64,000 bases of DNA from Brasenia schreberi (GCA_036023115.1 JAYKKT010000090.1:28727501-28791500), one strand, 5' to 3'. Numbered from the stretch's first letter, positions 1 through 12,386 are shown. Numbers and translations: made by a program. The notes: a model not told the origin generated them from the sequence alone.

Positions 1-2669
1 TGTGAACAAGGATTGTAGATCTGCTGATATATTCATGGTCAAACTGGCCTGGAAAATGCAACAGCGTGTTGGTATGACGGAAACTAAATCCAGTCCAATA
101 AACACTTGCAACAGAACATTTTGGTGGTTAACTTTGAGCTGTTCAGGACATTAAATCCATCTTCCCTTTCAATCCTTCTAGATACTTGAATGTCTCCTCT
201 TCTACTTTGTGGCTTCAAATGAGCAATCACAATGACACACAAAACTAAAAGAAACAACACTTATGCCAACCAGTTCAAACAATTAACCGCAAGTAGCAGT
301 ATCATTGGCACGCCCTTATGGATTCAATGAATGGACAAAGAGCTATACAATGTGTCTGGTGGTTGACCTTTTCCAAATTTTCATACATTTTTATAAGACT
401 TCGTGCACATAGGCTTCATGTGTTACCTATCAACCTTCAATTTTATCATTCTTCGAATTTAAAATTCTAAACCAGCGGGTTAGGCAAATGCAGGAAGTGA
501 AATTTAAATGTTCTAGCAATATACTTTCCCAGATTCTAACGGTTACTAGAACTGATGAATGATGGGGTCACATAATAAAAAGATATTTAGATGCATATCA
601 AGCAGAATAACTTTAGACAATTTGTGGAGAAAAAGAAAATGCTTGGGAAAAAGTTTTGAGACAGCTCATTGTAATTAACTTGCATACTCCCAAAACTAGC
701 AAGAGCATGGCTAATGGGGAACTTAAAAATGGGGGATAAACCATTAATCTCTTAATTTTTCAAAAATGAAAAATTGGAGATCAGCCACATAAGGTTCACA
801 TGGCTGTTATTTTCTAAGTTGAGATGAACTTGGACCCTTTCTACAACAATATTGGGGATCAAAGTCATCAAACATGGGCATTGCACATGAACATGTGTGC
901 AGGTGATACAAGCGTCGATGTCATCAGTAAAACAGAAAACTCACAAAATCAATATATTCAAATGCTCAATACTGAGAGAATTGCAAATAACAGTTAAGCT
1001 TCAACGCTTAACAGACAATTTCATATTTGGAACAATGTTATTTAGTAACTTTCAAACTTCAATGTCCTCCAACATTGAAGAGTAGCTACGATTCTTCTTT
1101 CAGGCAAAATATTAAAGGGGAAAGACCAAAACGCACAAAGCAATCATAACCAACCAAATCCTCCAGGCATGAAATAAATGGCATAAAAAGTCTGCACCTA
1201 GACTAAGGATAAAAGAAAAGAATCAGAAAAAGAAAAAGAATGTTGCAAGACATAAACCTCATCATTTCCATTTGGTTGCTTCTGGAACCAATTCATGTTC
1301 AAAACCTGCAAGTAGCGTACTCAGATAGTATTAGTTCAAATAATTGATTGAATAAATTCAGTACATTGTGATTTAGAACTTGATTCCAGTGAAAGACATA
1401 AAGAAGATTTAGAAGTACACAAAGGAAGAAGAAACTCCATGGCAGAAAGAACAAAAACAAAGATGCCTCGGCGTGCAAACAAAAATTGCACAAATACTAG
1501 GTAGTGCCAGCTAAATTGTGCAACATGAATACTCCTAGGAGGTTAACCATCCTAGTGCTATTCTTGCCCACAGGTTCTTAACTTTGGAAGTAATGGTGCA
1601 TCAATGCTGGAAAATTTGCATTCTTGACAAATATCTAATAAAGTGCTATCAGCTACCAAACATGATCGTCCTCCTTGATCTGAACTTGGGACAGCTAATT
1701 AAGGTGAACCCTCGCTGTAGGCAGTACTTCAGGTTTCTTACGCTTTACTGACAAAAAAAACTCAGTAACTCACGTGATTTGCTAATGTGGTTCTTCCATA
1801 TCTTGGATATTTTATTCAACAGAATATATATCCTCGTACCCAGTACTAACATAGCCAGTTTAAAGAACTTCAGCATTGTCATCCAGCACAGCAGACAATC
1901 CCTTAGTAAAAGAAAAACCTGATCTTCATGTTATTGTACCTTAGGCTTCACCAATCCACTCAAACATATGGCCACAAGTTTACTGAACAATATACACTCA
2001 CGCACATGACAAAATATCAAGCTCGTCAAGAGCAACATATAGGATTAAAATCTTCCCTTGAAGTCATCTTGATTAACTTGCCACTGTAGCACCAACAGGA
2101 TTGTGAATTAAAGTGCTAACAACTCCTCCAGTAGCTTCCCAATTCAACAGCATTTTATAGAAAGGACCCATGTTTATATACTATATAATTTCATCCCAGC
2201 AATACGCAGCAAATTTTGATAATAAACAACTCCTATTGCATCATACAGTCCAAACTGGGCGGGAGAACAGACAGCAAAAGGACTCGATAAAAGAGGTGCA
2301 TATGCATCTGATCGATCCCTGGACACTCCCGGATCGATCAAAACCCTTAAAATCGTTCTGCTCCTCATCCTAACCTGGAATAGTCATTCAGAACATCCAT
2401 CCAAGCAACAGAAACCAGAAATGAGGAGGGACAAAATTCCAAAATATGAACACATACACACACACGAACCTCCGATCTCATACGATGTACAAGGACAGTG
2501 AAAAAATCAAGACAAAATTCTAGCCATATAGATAGAGAGAGACCTTAATGTCGGCGGAGGGCGTGGGGACGTCGAAATTGTCGGAGATGGAAGCCAAGCC
2601 GCAAAGCACCGCCAAGATCGTCACGGAGAATGTCAGCAGAGCGTTCGCTCTGTACAAGAACGAGTGCAT
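1..2669 (-). CDS. SPC22: Signal peptidase complex subunit 3 (SPC22/SPCS3), 5' part, cut by left edge
   Basis: Three exons are visible on the minus strand: 2544-2669 (start codon at 2667-2669, 42 codons), 1258-1305 (16 codons) and 1-48 (16 codons, continuing outside the window). All introns are GT-AG and phase 0. Exon 1 begins [19 protein letters not shown], the N-terminal membrane anchor of plant SPC22, followed by SISDNF. Exon 2 reads [16 protein letters not shown]. Exon 3 contains [11 protein letters not shown], the start of the lumenal domain. In the family (about 167 residues) this non-catalytic subunit of the ER signal peptidase complex has one N-terminal membrane segment and a lumenal body; it is needed for signal-peptide cleavage. 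About 74 codons are present, so over half of the protein lies to the left. A GAA-rich leader precedes the ATG. Recognition rests on motif matches recalled for the family; exon 3 was found by eye only. Confidence 0.9.
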
Positions 2670-3086
2670 CTCTTCTTCTTCTTCTTCTTCTCTTTTCCGG
2701 CAACCGGCGTTAGGATCCCGGCCGTCGAACCGTATTACGAGGATTCCAAATATCTTTCTCAGGAAGGAAGCGAACGGACAAGAAGGTCAATACGATTTCG
2801 CGTAAGCCCATCGTACGGCTTGGGTTCGTCCGTGACGTGCAAACCAGACGGCTTAGCCGTCCATCTTGACTCGTTCTTCTTTTCTTTTGGTCATGGACTT
2901 CGACCCCGCCGTCTCGTGGTTTGTCTCTCTCGGGTTTGGGTTCGTCCGGTCCTCGGGTCATGGACCCGAAGTAGAAGCACGTCATTTTTTGACATAAATG
3001 GTTGGCAGGATCCTAACTAGGTTGGTTAACGAGACGAACCAGCCAAAACAACCCTTGCTCGTTGCTCGGTTCTTTTCCTTTTGGTT
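2670..3086. promoter_or_regulatory. Divergent intergenic region between SPC22 and the WDR12-like locus
   Basis: The start codons of SPC22 (minus) and the WDR12-like first visible exon (plus) are about 780 bp apart and face away from each other. The SPC22-proximal 25 bases are (CTT)n on the plus strand, giving a GAA-rich leader. The rest is relatively GC-rich for this window. No convincing coding segment for the missing WDR12 N-terminus was found here. A bidirectional promoter is inferred from layout only. Confidence 0.4.
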
Positions 3087-3190
3087 ACAAAAGGAGGCCC
3101 AAGCCGGTATCCACGCCCCCAGATTCGAACTTGCGGCCAGCCATTATGTGAGTCGAGAGCTCTGCCAGGCAGGCTAACGTTCTGAGCGGT
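3087..3190 (-). repeat. tRNA-derived SINE-like copy
   Basis: Read on the minus strand it contains an A-box-like stretch (GCTAGCC...GGCAGAGCTC), then a B-box-like CGCAAGTTCGAATC, then GGCTTGGGCCTCC. The same layout recurs in at least ten other places in the window, on both strands, so this is a dispersed repeat and not a tRNA gene. No cloverleaf can be drawn. Confidence 0.55.
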
Positions 3191-3440
3191 AGACATGTTT
3201 GGTTCTGGTTAGTTCCAAACGTAGGACCGTAACTCAACTAGCCCGGGATTGAAACCTAGAACCATAACCGAGCTGGCATTGCTCAATCTGGAACTCTCAG
3301 TTCTGATTTGGTTCCAGTTTGAGTTCCATAAAAACCCCAATTCCGATTCTGGATTCACGGATTTCAGGTTCAGATGGTTCCTGACCCAATTCGGTTCTGA
3401 TTGGAACCACCGAGTCTGTTAAGGCATTGCCCGACTCTTT
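3191..3440. repeat. GGTTC/GAACC-rich dispersed repeat, TAGACATG family
   Basis: It starts TAGACATGTTTGGTTCTGG and is filled with GGTTC, GAACC and CCGATTC words. The same start and word usage are seen near 39667, 45272 and 58315. The right terminal repeat is not clear here. The copy abuts the first visible WDR12-like exon and may have replaced or displaced the upstream exon. Confidence 0.5.
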
Positions 3441-3444
3441 TTAT

Positions 3445-4450
3445 ATGAGGGTGCCGATTACATCCGTCGCCGTCCCTTCAAACCTCACCAGACTCGGCCT
3501 CTCCGAGATCATCAACGCCCTTCTCCAACACGGTCAGTAGAGTCTGCGTGTGTTTGTGTCTCTGAATCTTCCTTTGCTTCCTTCTCCGAGTTTTTCTCTG
3601 TTCTTGTTCTTCCTGCCTTTGTGGCAGTCTACCAATCCTGGTACTGGTTTTCGAAGTATTCCTGAAAACGTAAGAGAAGAGTTTCATAAACGCTATTTCG
3701 GAGAAAGTCAACCACCGCCTAACCCTTGACTTTAAGGGCCTGAACTTTAGAAACTTCGGTTTTGAATCTTCCGTAGAGGCCTCTAGTCTTAGAGAAGCCG
3801 ACATCTTTGGAATGGCCGTTTGTGGGATACCAGAGCAATTTGAGGAACACAATCTTCACTTCTCTGTACAACGTGACTGATGAATTCATCCTTGCGATTC
3901 ACACGTCTTTTAGCCTCTTATGTGCACTTGGTTTCTAGTCAACTCAAAAGGATGGGGATTCGATTATTCTCATAAATCAAATGGAGCTTCAGTTTAAGGA
4001 TGATAGTTTGGAGTTTATCATTATATGATCCAGAATGGTTTTAGTATCCGAGACAAGACTCCATCATTTCTTATGCCTTTCTTATGGAATAATTCTGATT
4101 ATCTGAGAGCGATGATGTACTGTATCTAAATTCTACTTAACATGCGGATCAAGTAAAACTTTTCCTGACAAGAGCTTATTTCAGTTTTCTTATTGTGTAT
4201 AATGCGCTCATACATTGTGAGTCATGGAAATTCCATGTTTTTTTTTCTCATCTAGTTTGTACCCTCACTGAATTATGCCTTGTGGACAAGGATATTTTGA
4301 AAGGCTGTCCTCCAATTTCATACAATTGTTTAACTCTTAACTATCCAATTGTTAATGCCAGAAAGTCCCATGCCATTTGATTTTCTCATTGATGGTGAAT
4401 TGGTTAGCATGCCACTTGAGAAGTTTCTTCTTGCCAAGGGCATCTCTGCG
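3445..4450 (+). pseudogene. WDR12/YTM1-like gene, N-terminal NLE-domain exons
   Basis: Two exons encode most of the NLE domain that starts WDR12 proteins. The first (open from ATG 3445, or spliced after AG 3449, to 3532) gives RVPITSVAVPSNLTRLGLSE and ends CACG before a good GTCAGT donor. The second begins after AG at 4361 and gives PFDFLIDGELVSMPLEKFLL then AKGISA. The phase-1 junction reads HESPMPFDF. WDR12 binds the BOP1/PES1 homologues through this domain during 60S ribosome assembly in the nucleolus. Oddities: the usual first 20 or so residues are not seen upstream, and after GISA (4450) the expected EKIL-type continuation is replaced by LLFLTCF and a stop, with no GT donor. I read this as a damaged gene. 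A donor or exons missed by eye are possible. Confidence 0.7.
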
Positions 4451-4995
4451 CTTTTATTCTTAACATGTTTCTGAGCTAAGCATGCTTATAACCTGCGTGC
4501 ATTTTGACTTGAGGGCGTTACTTTGTATTTTTAGCGTCTCGCTTTCATCATATTGATTTTTTATGTGAAATTGATTGCGCCCTTCTAATATCACTGATGC
4601 TGCATCTTTTTAATCCTTACTTCTTGGTAAATCAACTTAAATGTCATGTCTAATACATGCAGTGACTGTTGTTGATCTATAAAGTATAAAATGCAGCTTT
4701 TGCATTTAAAAAAGGATATCTCATATGAAACATGCATAGTTCATAAACTTCATATAATTTTGGCATGTTAATCTTTATTTTTACTTATTAGCACGAAATT
4801 TCAGTTAATTTTCCATTCAAGAGATCTTACCTTAACCTCTAGTTTGTTGAAGCGTTTTTCAATTTTTCATCATTTTGGAGAGAGGGTAGAAGAAAGAAAG
4901 AAACTCAAATGACCACTTTTCATCTAAGTGTGGGTGTGTAGCACCTAGGATTTGGTATAATATATATTTTATTATTTAATGAAAATAATTCGCCA
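4451..4995. other. Intron-like unique sequence
   Basis: AT-rich sequence between the second WDR12-like exon and the RTE target site. I searched for the expected next WDR12 exons and saw none; no repeat is recognised. Confidence 0.4.
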
Positions 4996-5014
4996 TATGG
5001 CCTTCATATGATAA
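4996..5014. repeat. Target-site duplication, left copy (RTE-1)
   Basis: TATGGCCTTCATATGATAA here is repeated exactly at 14540-14558, immediately after the (TTG)n tail of the LINE. A 19-bp direct repeat flanking a LINE is the expected trace of target-primed reverse transcription. Confidence 0.9.
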
Positions 5015-5323
5015 ACTCCGCCCATGCAAGGATCACCCTTGCATTGCCGGTCCCCAGCCCAGATAAAGGAGGAGGGTTGTGTTAGGCTTCCGACAGCCAA
5101 CATAAAACTTCGTCGGATTTTTATAACATGGATTACAAAAATTATGAGCATTGCTTTGGGGCGTCCCCGCCTAGCGACATGTTGTAGAGCCCGAATGCAA
5201 TAAGAAGTAAGCAAGGGCCACTACATTTTCCCCCGAATATAGTGAATCAATTGCAGAGAGGGTTCCCATATCATGGACGGGTGTGGGTAAAGAAGTTAGT
5301 CCCGCTACATTGCCTCAAATGTA

Positions 5324-6568
5324 GTGAAAATTTTTCATAGAGGGTCTCTGCATTTTGATTATAGACGGATGCGGGGGTTAAGGAAGCTAGTCCTAGATAA
5401 TAAGATTCGTATTGGTTCTTGGAATATCGGAACATTATCCGGTAAGCTAATGGAGGTGGTAGATACTATGATTCGGAGAAAGATTCATATTCTATGTTTA
5501 CAAGAGACAAAATGGGTTGGAGAAAAAGCAAAGGAGATAGAGGATATAGGTTTTAAATTATGGTACTCAGGTAAAGAAAAGGCTCGAAATGGAGTTGGTA
5601 TTATCATAAATAAAGATTTAAAGGAGAGTGTAGTAGACATACAACGATATGGTGACCGAATCATGATGTTGAAATTAGTGTTAGGAGCAGAGGTTTTGAA
5701 TATAGTTTGTGCTTACGCACCCCAAGTAGGACTAGAAGATAGTATAAAGACAGTTTTTTGGGAAGAGTTAGATAAGGTGTTTCAAAAGATTCCACAAAGG
5801 GAGATGATTTGTTTAGGAGGAGATTTAAATGGACATGTCGGTAAAGAGGCATTAGGATATCAAGGGATTCATGGAAACTTTGGTTTTGGGGATATAAACG
5901 AGGAAGGTAGGGAGATTTTAAATTTTGCTATGGCATTTGATCTCTTTATAGTCGATACAATCTTGAAAAAACGAGATGAACATTTAATTACTTATAAGAG
6001 TGGCTTATCACAAACACAAATTGATTACTTTATTTGTAGAAAAAAAGATAGAGCGTGTTGTAAAGATTGTAAGGTAATTCCAGGAGAAAGCTTAGCCACC
6101 CAACATCGACTTTTAGTTACGGATTTACAAATAAAAAAGTGGACAAAGAAGAAAAGAGTGCATCGAGCTATTCAGACTAAATGGTGGAACCTCAAAAGCG
6201 AGAAAGAAGATATATTTAAACAGAAAGTCCTTCAAGGAGATGTTTGGAATTATGTTGGCACACCTTGTGATATGTGGAACAATATGGCTATACGTATTAG
6301 GAAAGTGGCGAAAGATGTGTTAGGGGTATCTAAGGGAGGTGTACCGGCACAAAAAGAAGCTTGGTGGTGGAGTGAAGTAGTACAAAATAAAATCAAGGCA
6401 AAGAGGGCTTGTTACAAATTACATTATGCTAAGAAAACTAGTGAAACTTTAGAAGCTTATAAGAAAGCAAAGAAGGAAGCAAAAAAGGCCGTTAGTGAAG
6501 CAAAAGCTAAGATTTGGGAGGACTTATATAAAAAACTCAACTCAAAAGAGGGTGTAAGATATTTTTAG
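5324..6568 (+). pseudogene. RTE-1 endonuclease domain (APE type)
   Basis: A 414-codon open frame encodes the endonuclease that nicks target DNA for LINE insertion. Motifs in order: SWNIGT (N34), LQETKW (E61), YAPQ (131), GGDLNGH (D167, N169), TQIDYF (D234) and QHR at 260-262 in the place of the final catalytic His motif. A basic Lys/Ala-rich linker follows. The frame closes at a TAG at 6566, but homologous linker sequence continues in another frame (LAKSEKYINHNFYRRIQKNE) to the Copia insertion at 6838, so the original single polyprotein is broken. The exact start is uncertain; the first Met lies upstream of conserved sequence. Confidence 0.85.
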
Positions 6569-6837
6569 GATAGCTAGGGCTAGAGATAAGAAAACTAAAG
6601 ATCTTAATTATGTTAGATGCATAAAAGACGAGGATGAAAAAATTCTAGTGGCAAATGATGATATAAGAAATAGATGAAAAAACTATTTTTATAATCTTTT
6701 TAATGAAAATAAAGATGTTAGTATTAGTTTAGGAGATTTAGCTAAGTCAGAAAAGTATATAAACCACAATTTCTACCGACGTATTCAAAAGAATGAAGTC
6801 AAAGAGGCTCTTAAACATATGAAGGGTGGTAAATCGG

Positions 6838-7056
6838 TGCCTCCAATCTGTCCCAAAATGACGATGAGACTACTTCCCTGCTGCCGTCCAACCTCTTTTT
6901 CTTATGCTAAATAACCCTAATCACTACTACTTATACTACCCTATCTAACTTGAATTCCTAAACTACCCCCGATTAGTACTAATTACTACAAAAGAAACAT
7001 AACCCATTAGTATACCTAAATAACGTGGAATGCAAGAAAAACGACATCCTTTAACA
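6838..7056 (-). repeat. Copia 3' LTR (shortened)
   Basis: Matches 12098-12386 over about 220 bp with roughly 15-20 differences by eye, most of them transitions. It stops at GGAGGCA and lacks about 70 bp of the 3' end that the other LTR retains, so a deletion at the left junction probably also removed part of the target duplication. Confidence 0.85.
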
Positions 7057-10000
7057 CTCTCCCTCAAGTTGGGTCATAGATGTTAATCATCCAGCTTGTT
7101 ACATAGATAGTTTACTATATTCCTTCAGTAATGCCTTTGTGAGTATATTAGCTATATGTCTTTCCAGGTCTGACATGTCACGTGTGGATAATTGAGTCTG
7201 CTGCTTGAATCTTATCATGAATGAAATGACGATTTGCAATCTCTATGTGCTTGGTCCTTTCATGAAATCTACGAGTTTGAGGCAATGTGAATGTGCTTGA
7301 CTTATCATGTCCACTTAAGCATGCAAAGCTTCGCTAGGAAGAAGATACCAAAACTTGACTCTCATCAAGTAAATGATACTTTAATATATAACAATTCACA
7401 TGAAGTGAGCCATAGCTCGATATTTCATACTTTGCACTCGACCTAGTTACCATATTTTGTTTTTTGCTCTTCCAGAAATTAAGTTACCTCGAGGAACACG
7501 TAATATCCTGAAGTCGATGCTGGTCTCTACGTTGGGCAACAACGGACGATCTGCATCATGTAGACCTTCTTCCACTGCATATTGTCCATTGTCTTTATAA
7601 AGGATCCTACGACACAGGAACCTTTAATATATCTCAAGGACATCTCAGAATTAACTGCATCCCAATGAGAATCACTGAGAGTTAATGACATGAATTGGCT
7701 TAACCTACCTTCTTGGAAACAAGATGTCTAGGACGTGTCTTGATAAAGTAGTAAGTTTCCCAAGTCTCCTTTTCTCTGTATCACTCGGGATCGATAGTAA
7801 TTCTCCATTACACGCGACATTTAGTTTCACATTTGGAACCATCGGGGTATCAATCGGTTTAGTTCCCAATCATCCTGTTTCCTCAAAGAGTAGATCAAGA
7901 CATATTTCCGTTGAGAGATAAAATACCAGTCACCTTACATTGAGCTTCTCGAAAGTACTTTGGAGACCAAGGTCCTTAGTTTGGCAAAATGGTTTGAAAC
8001 AAGTGTCTGCTTGAGGCGTAGTTGAAATGCCTATGATCATGTCACTTGATATGATACTATGTCATCAACATAGGCCTTGAATGATACATAGCCTAGATTG
8101 GGGAGAATGTGTGTATAACATACACGAGTGGTCTACTCCCTTCACTGTGGATCATGCTAAGCGGTGTTCAAGGACTACACTAAATGTCTAAACCAAGCTG
8201 CGATGGCTCTGCCATTTAGGCCGTATTCAGGACTTGCATATAACTGTGCAAAATATATCTCATGTAACTCCCCCCGAGCAACAAACCCTAGGAGGTTACT
8301 CCATATAAACTTCTTCTTCTAAGGTCACCAGTGAAGGAATGCATTCTTGATGTCCAATTGATATAGAAGGCGTGAGCGGCGCGTGGGCTGCCCGTGGATA
8401 TGAATAAACGAGCAGAAGGCCATTTTTGCAGTGCGGGGAGAAAGTATCACCGCAGTCTAGGCCAAAAATGCACAGTATAGGCTTTTGGGCAACAAAGCGA
8501 GCTTTCAAGCGATCCAATCGCTATGCATTTGGGACCCACTTTGGCGGTGATACACCCAACGATAACCAATGATAGATTTCCCTGAAGAAGAAGGGAACAA
8601 GTGTCCAGAATGTGTGGTTGGATTCTAAAGTATTTGTCATCTCATCCGATCATTAGCTTTAACATGCCATCACTAGATGAGGAGAGTGCTTCTTGGACGG
8701 AGTTTAGGAATAGCAAGATGAGGAAATATGGAACCGCTAAGGCACAATGGAGAATGAACGACAACGATAGCTGAACTTGAAATTATAAATTAGATGAGGG
8801 TTATGGTATCGGGGCAATTGTGCCTTCGTGACCCAGTGCTATAAGGTAGAATCACGGGAATGCAAGTGGATCTGGAATGCTGGACTCTCGAGGAGATTGG
8901 AGCGAAGAGAATGAATCACTGTCTTCAAGTAAGGCACATTTCACTCCAAATGAAAGAATGGCGGGGCGACTCTAAAAAAAAAATAAGGGCCGAAGGAATG
9001 AGAGAGACACGATGTGTGTGAAATCGGGATAGGCAGAACAAACTGTAAAAAAATAATGCGAAGTTTATCGGTAACAAGTGGTAATACGGAAAATTGATGG
9101 AGCAATACACAGGATAAAGCGAAGTAAGAGTCGACGTAGTAAAGATAAGGTGTAGTCCTCATGTGTAGGTAAAAATCGATGTTTCCTCGTAGAATCTGCT
9201 CGTGAATCTGATGAGTCTGAAGGTAGGAAGAGCTTCGTCATCGCTACATACCACTTTGCATAAAATTAACCAAAGAAAGATACATTTGACAACATGAAGC
9301 GCAGACAATTTATTTATCTTTACTTGGAAATGAGATCATCCTACAAATGCATAATAGAACCAAAAACCGACACGGGGAGGAATTTTGATAAAGTGGGATT
9401 CCTGAGGAAACAACAGAGGAATAAGGAACTTGGTTACTGTAAAATAGAAGATATTATGACAATCGGTTATCAAAAAACTCGGCATTAGTGAGTATAGTCA
9501 TCACTAAAATTTCAAAGGTGCATTGGCATTATAATGAAGAGTACAAGTAGGTGTCAAGCGGATGAAGATGTTTTCTTTCTGCAATACCATTCTGTTGTGG
9601 TGTATGATGGGCAACTAGGATTGATAAAGCATGCCATGAGAGAGCCATAAAATGATTAAAAGGAGCAGAAAAAGTATTCTTCTGCATTGTCACCCTACGC
9701 GTAAGATGCGACGAATTGTGCACCCAAAGTGATGTTTGAATTTCATGCAAAAATTTTAGAAAAATGGCACACAACTAGGAGCGGTCATACGTTAAAAAAT
9801 GTCCAAAGTACGTCTTGAGTAAGTCGTAAATGAGAAGTCACAAAACCGATACTAAAGCCCTAAGATACAGGCGACTTGACTAGGACCCCAAATATCTGAA
9901 TGAATAATATGAAAGGGAGATTGAGACGATTATTGACTTGGGAAATTACCTCGCGAGCATGTTTTCCAAGCCGACACTGACTCGCCTCAGCGCAAATGAG

Positions 10001-10376
10001 AGAGATGAGGAATCATCACTGCTTTAATTTATTAGAACTTAGATGACTCGAAACGACGATGAAGAAGACTAGGAGACTCGGTAGCAGCCTGAAAATGGTA
10101 GATGATGGAGTTTGAAGATAAAAAGAGTCCTTGTGATTCAAAACTGCGCCCGATCGTTTGCCGTGCTCAGGTCCTGTATATGGGAAAGAACCAACGGGAA
10201 AGGTTATGGAACAATTAGGTCTTACGATAGCGGTAATGGAAATTAAGTTAAAGGACTAAGGAATAAAAAGAACAAAGTTCAAGGTTTGAGATGGGAGAGT
10301 CTTTGGCAAATGACCAGCACCGATGTTTTTAACCATCGGGTGACTTAATAGGCTCTTGTTTTGGAAGAAGTCTGTA
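7057..10376 (-). pseudogene. Copia pol remnant (integrase, reverse transcriptase, RNase H)
   Basis: Read on the minus strand in several frames. Integrase core end: HHTPQQNGIAERKH (9529-9774 region). Reverse transcriptase start: DRLKARFVAQ with YGLD/GDTFSP-like sequence (8296-8517). RNase H end: HERTKHIEIANRHFIHDKI near 7195-7265. Stops and frameshifts occur throughout and about a third of the expected pol length is not recognisable. No product is expected. Confidence 0.75.
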
Positions 10377-11508
10377 CTATGAAAAGTAAGATGATTCTCC
10401 TACCATATGATCTGTAGCACCTGAATCGATAATCCACGTATTTGAATTAGAGTTAGATAAGTTACCCTTAACAATGTGAGTTGCCTGTGCTACTGAAGCT
10501 TGAGAAGTATGGTTGAGACTGACCAGATAGTCTTGTTTCGAGTCCTTCAATTCTCTTAATAAGTTCTTGCATTCCATCTGTATTAGTCGTGGTATTCTCA
10601 GCAGAATGAGTGGCGAGATTTCTGTTTTTATAATAGTCTGGTTTGCCATATAATTTCCAACAATATTCTCTGGAATGTCTGGATTTTCCACAATGAGAAC
10701 AGATGCGTTTTTCTTTTTCATCAGGATAAGATCTACCACATCCTCGTCCATGACCTTGATATCCTCGTCTTCCACGATAATGCAAATTTTCTCCTCTTAT
10801 TTGAAGTGCATGTTTATCAGTAGTGTGAATATTATTCTTTTCAAGATTTCTTCGATCCTCTTCCTTGATTAATAATGAGTATACAGTTCCCAATAAGGGT
10901 AGTTCATCTCTTCCCAAGACATTTAGTTTTATTGATTCAAATTCTGAATTTACACCCCACAATAAGTCGAATACCTTTTTCTTTTCAGACTCTGCATCTC
11001 TTTCAGTTTGACATGAAGTGCACTTGATACTGGTGTAGTACTGAAGTTCATCCCAAAGTCCTCTAAGATCAGCATAGTAGTCACTGATACAACGTGAGCC
11101 TTGTTTGCAATTCTTGATCTTTTCCAAAATTTCATATTCTTTTGCTACATTCTTTTTTCGGGAATAAGCCTCTGAAACTGCACACCAGATATCATAAGCT
11201 GATTGAAGAAACATAAATGTCTTTGCTATTGATGAAATCATGGACTGTAGTAACCAAGATGAGATTAGTGTATCTTCTCGTTGCTACACGGGGTAAAGAG
11301 AATCATGTATATCTGGATTGGGTGTCTGACCCATAAGATTAGCCCATCTCCCCCTTGCTATAATAGCCAGTTCCATTGACCTAGACCACTCCAAATAATT
11401 TTTTTCATCCAACTTTGTAGTTGTGATCTGAAATTTTTTTGTTTTTTCATTCATCGTGTGTTCAGATATTGCAAATGGAGGTTCAATCGCTTTGCCTTTA
11501 CTTGCCAT
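10377..11508 (-). pseudogene. Copia gag with zinc knuckle, plus start of protease
   Basis: Gag starts at ATG 11506-11508 (MASKGK). It has the usual N-terminal LDEKNYLEWSRSMEL, an in-frame TAG at 11284-11286, then continues in the same frame through LWDELQYYTS and a basic linker to a CCHC zinc knuckle (C181-x2-C184-x4-H189-x4-C194 of the 257-codon segment ending at 10468). A frameshift near 10500-10560 moves the protease start (WIIDSGATDHM, active-site Asp in DSGA) to another frame ending at 10377. Gag forms the particle and the knuckle binds RNA. Confidence 0.85.
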
Positions 11509-12084
11509 CAATATTATAAAATATCCGTAGTGATCTGGAGTAAGCTTCAAAACAGATAATCCACCTTCTACACGGTTTCTTAAGTAAAGAATCAATCTGC
11601 GTATGAGACTGCCGCCTTCGTAGTCTATGTTTATCAATAGACTATTCTGCAACAAGTAAAAATCTGTTTGATCAATCTAGTTCCAAGATTTGCAGCTGCC
11701 CCATCACTCTTATTTCAATAAAGTAGCGTATGCTCTCTGCTAAGAATGTGCATAAGAATATATGTTGCCTTAGTATTCAAAAAGTCGGCAGCCCAAAACA
11801 ATATTTCAAGAAGAGATCGTCAGCCCAAAACAACAAGAAGCCTTTCAAGAAGAGATTGTCAGCCAAAAACAACAAGAATCGGCAACCCAATCTGATTATT
11901 TGATGGTTATCTTCCAATCTGATTTGGAAAAAATCAGCAGCCCAAAACCATATACCAAGAAGAAGTCAAACAAAAAACTACTTGCGTGTCAATGTCAAAA
12001 ATTATTCCCTGAGTTGATAATTATCTTCTCACACACCAAATTGAATCTTTTAATCAACAAAATCACAGATTTACAGGCCTTCTA

Positions 12085-12097
12085 GGCTCTAATACCA
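12085..12097 (-). promoter_or_regulatory. Copia primer-binding site
   Basis: TGGTATTAGAGCC on the minus strand lies directly after the 5' LTR. It is complementary to the 3' end of initiator tRNA-Met (family consensus TGGTATCAGAGC) with one difference, and fixes the element's orientation. Confidence 0.85.
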
Positions 12098-12386
12098 TGT
12101 CAAAATAATATCATTCACATAAAGAAAAATACTTACAACCGTTGACAGATTAGAGATATGCCTCCAATCTGTCCCAAAATGATGATGAGGTTGCTTCCCT
12201 GGTTGTTGTCCAGCTTATTTTTCTTATGCTAAATAACCCTAATCACTACTACGTAGTACTTACATTACCCTATCTAACTTGAATTCCTAAACTATCCCCG
12301 ATTAGTACTAATTATTACAAAAGAAACATAACCCATTAGTACACCTAAATAACGTGAAATACAAGAAAAATGACATCCTTTTAACA
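12098..12386 (-). repeat. Copia 5' LTR
   Basis: 289-bp LTR starting TGTTAAAAGG and ending TTTTGACA, followed at once by the primer site. It is the fuller of the two LTR copies. Confidence 0.85.

Larger units (their letters stand above)
6838..12386 (-). mobile_element. Ty1/Copia LTR retrotransposon, decayed, nested in RTE-1
   Basis: The two ends are direct repeats: 12098-12386 (5' LTR) and 6838-7056 (3' LTR), both beginning TGTTAAA on the minus strand. A tRNA-iMet-type primer site TGGTATTAGAGCC (12085-12097) abuts the 5' LTR and a polypurine tract TTGAGGGAGAG abuts the 3' LTR. Between them are gag, protease, integrase, reverse transcriptase and RNase H remnants in Copia order. The flanking LINE sequence rejoins across it (GGTAAATCGG left, GGTAGGACTAG right), so it was inserted into RTE-1. 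LTR divergence and many frame breaks show an old insertion. Confidence 0.9.

Noticed and set aside
761..800. Minus-strand GCTGATCTCCAA resembling part of SPC22 exon 3
   Set aside because: The true exon 3 lies at 1-48 with a better match and an acceptor; this one diverges after four residues.
2548..3020. Plus-strand frames starting MSAEGVG and MHLFFFF and a minus frame at 2710-2985
   Set aside because: The first is antisense to SPC22 exon 1; the others lie in the leader/promoter and show no homology.
3478..3852. 124-codon minus-strand frame
   Set aside because: Antisense to the WDR12-like exon at 3445-3532, continuing into its intron; no motif.
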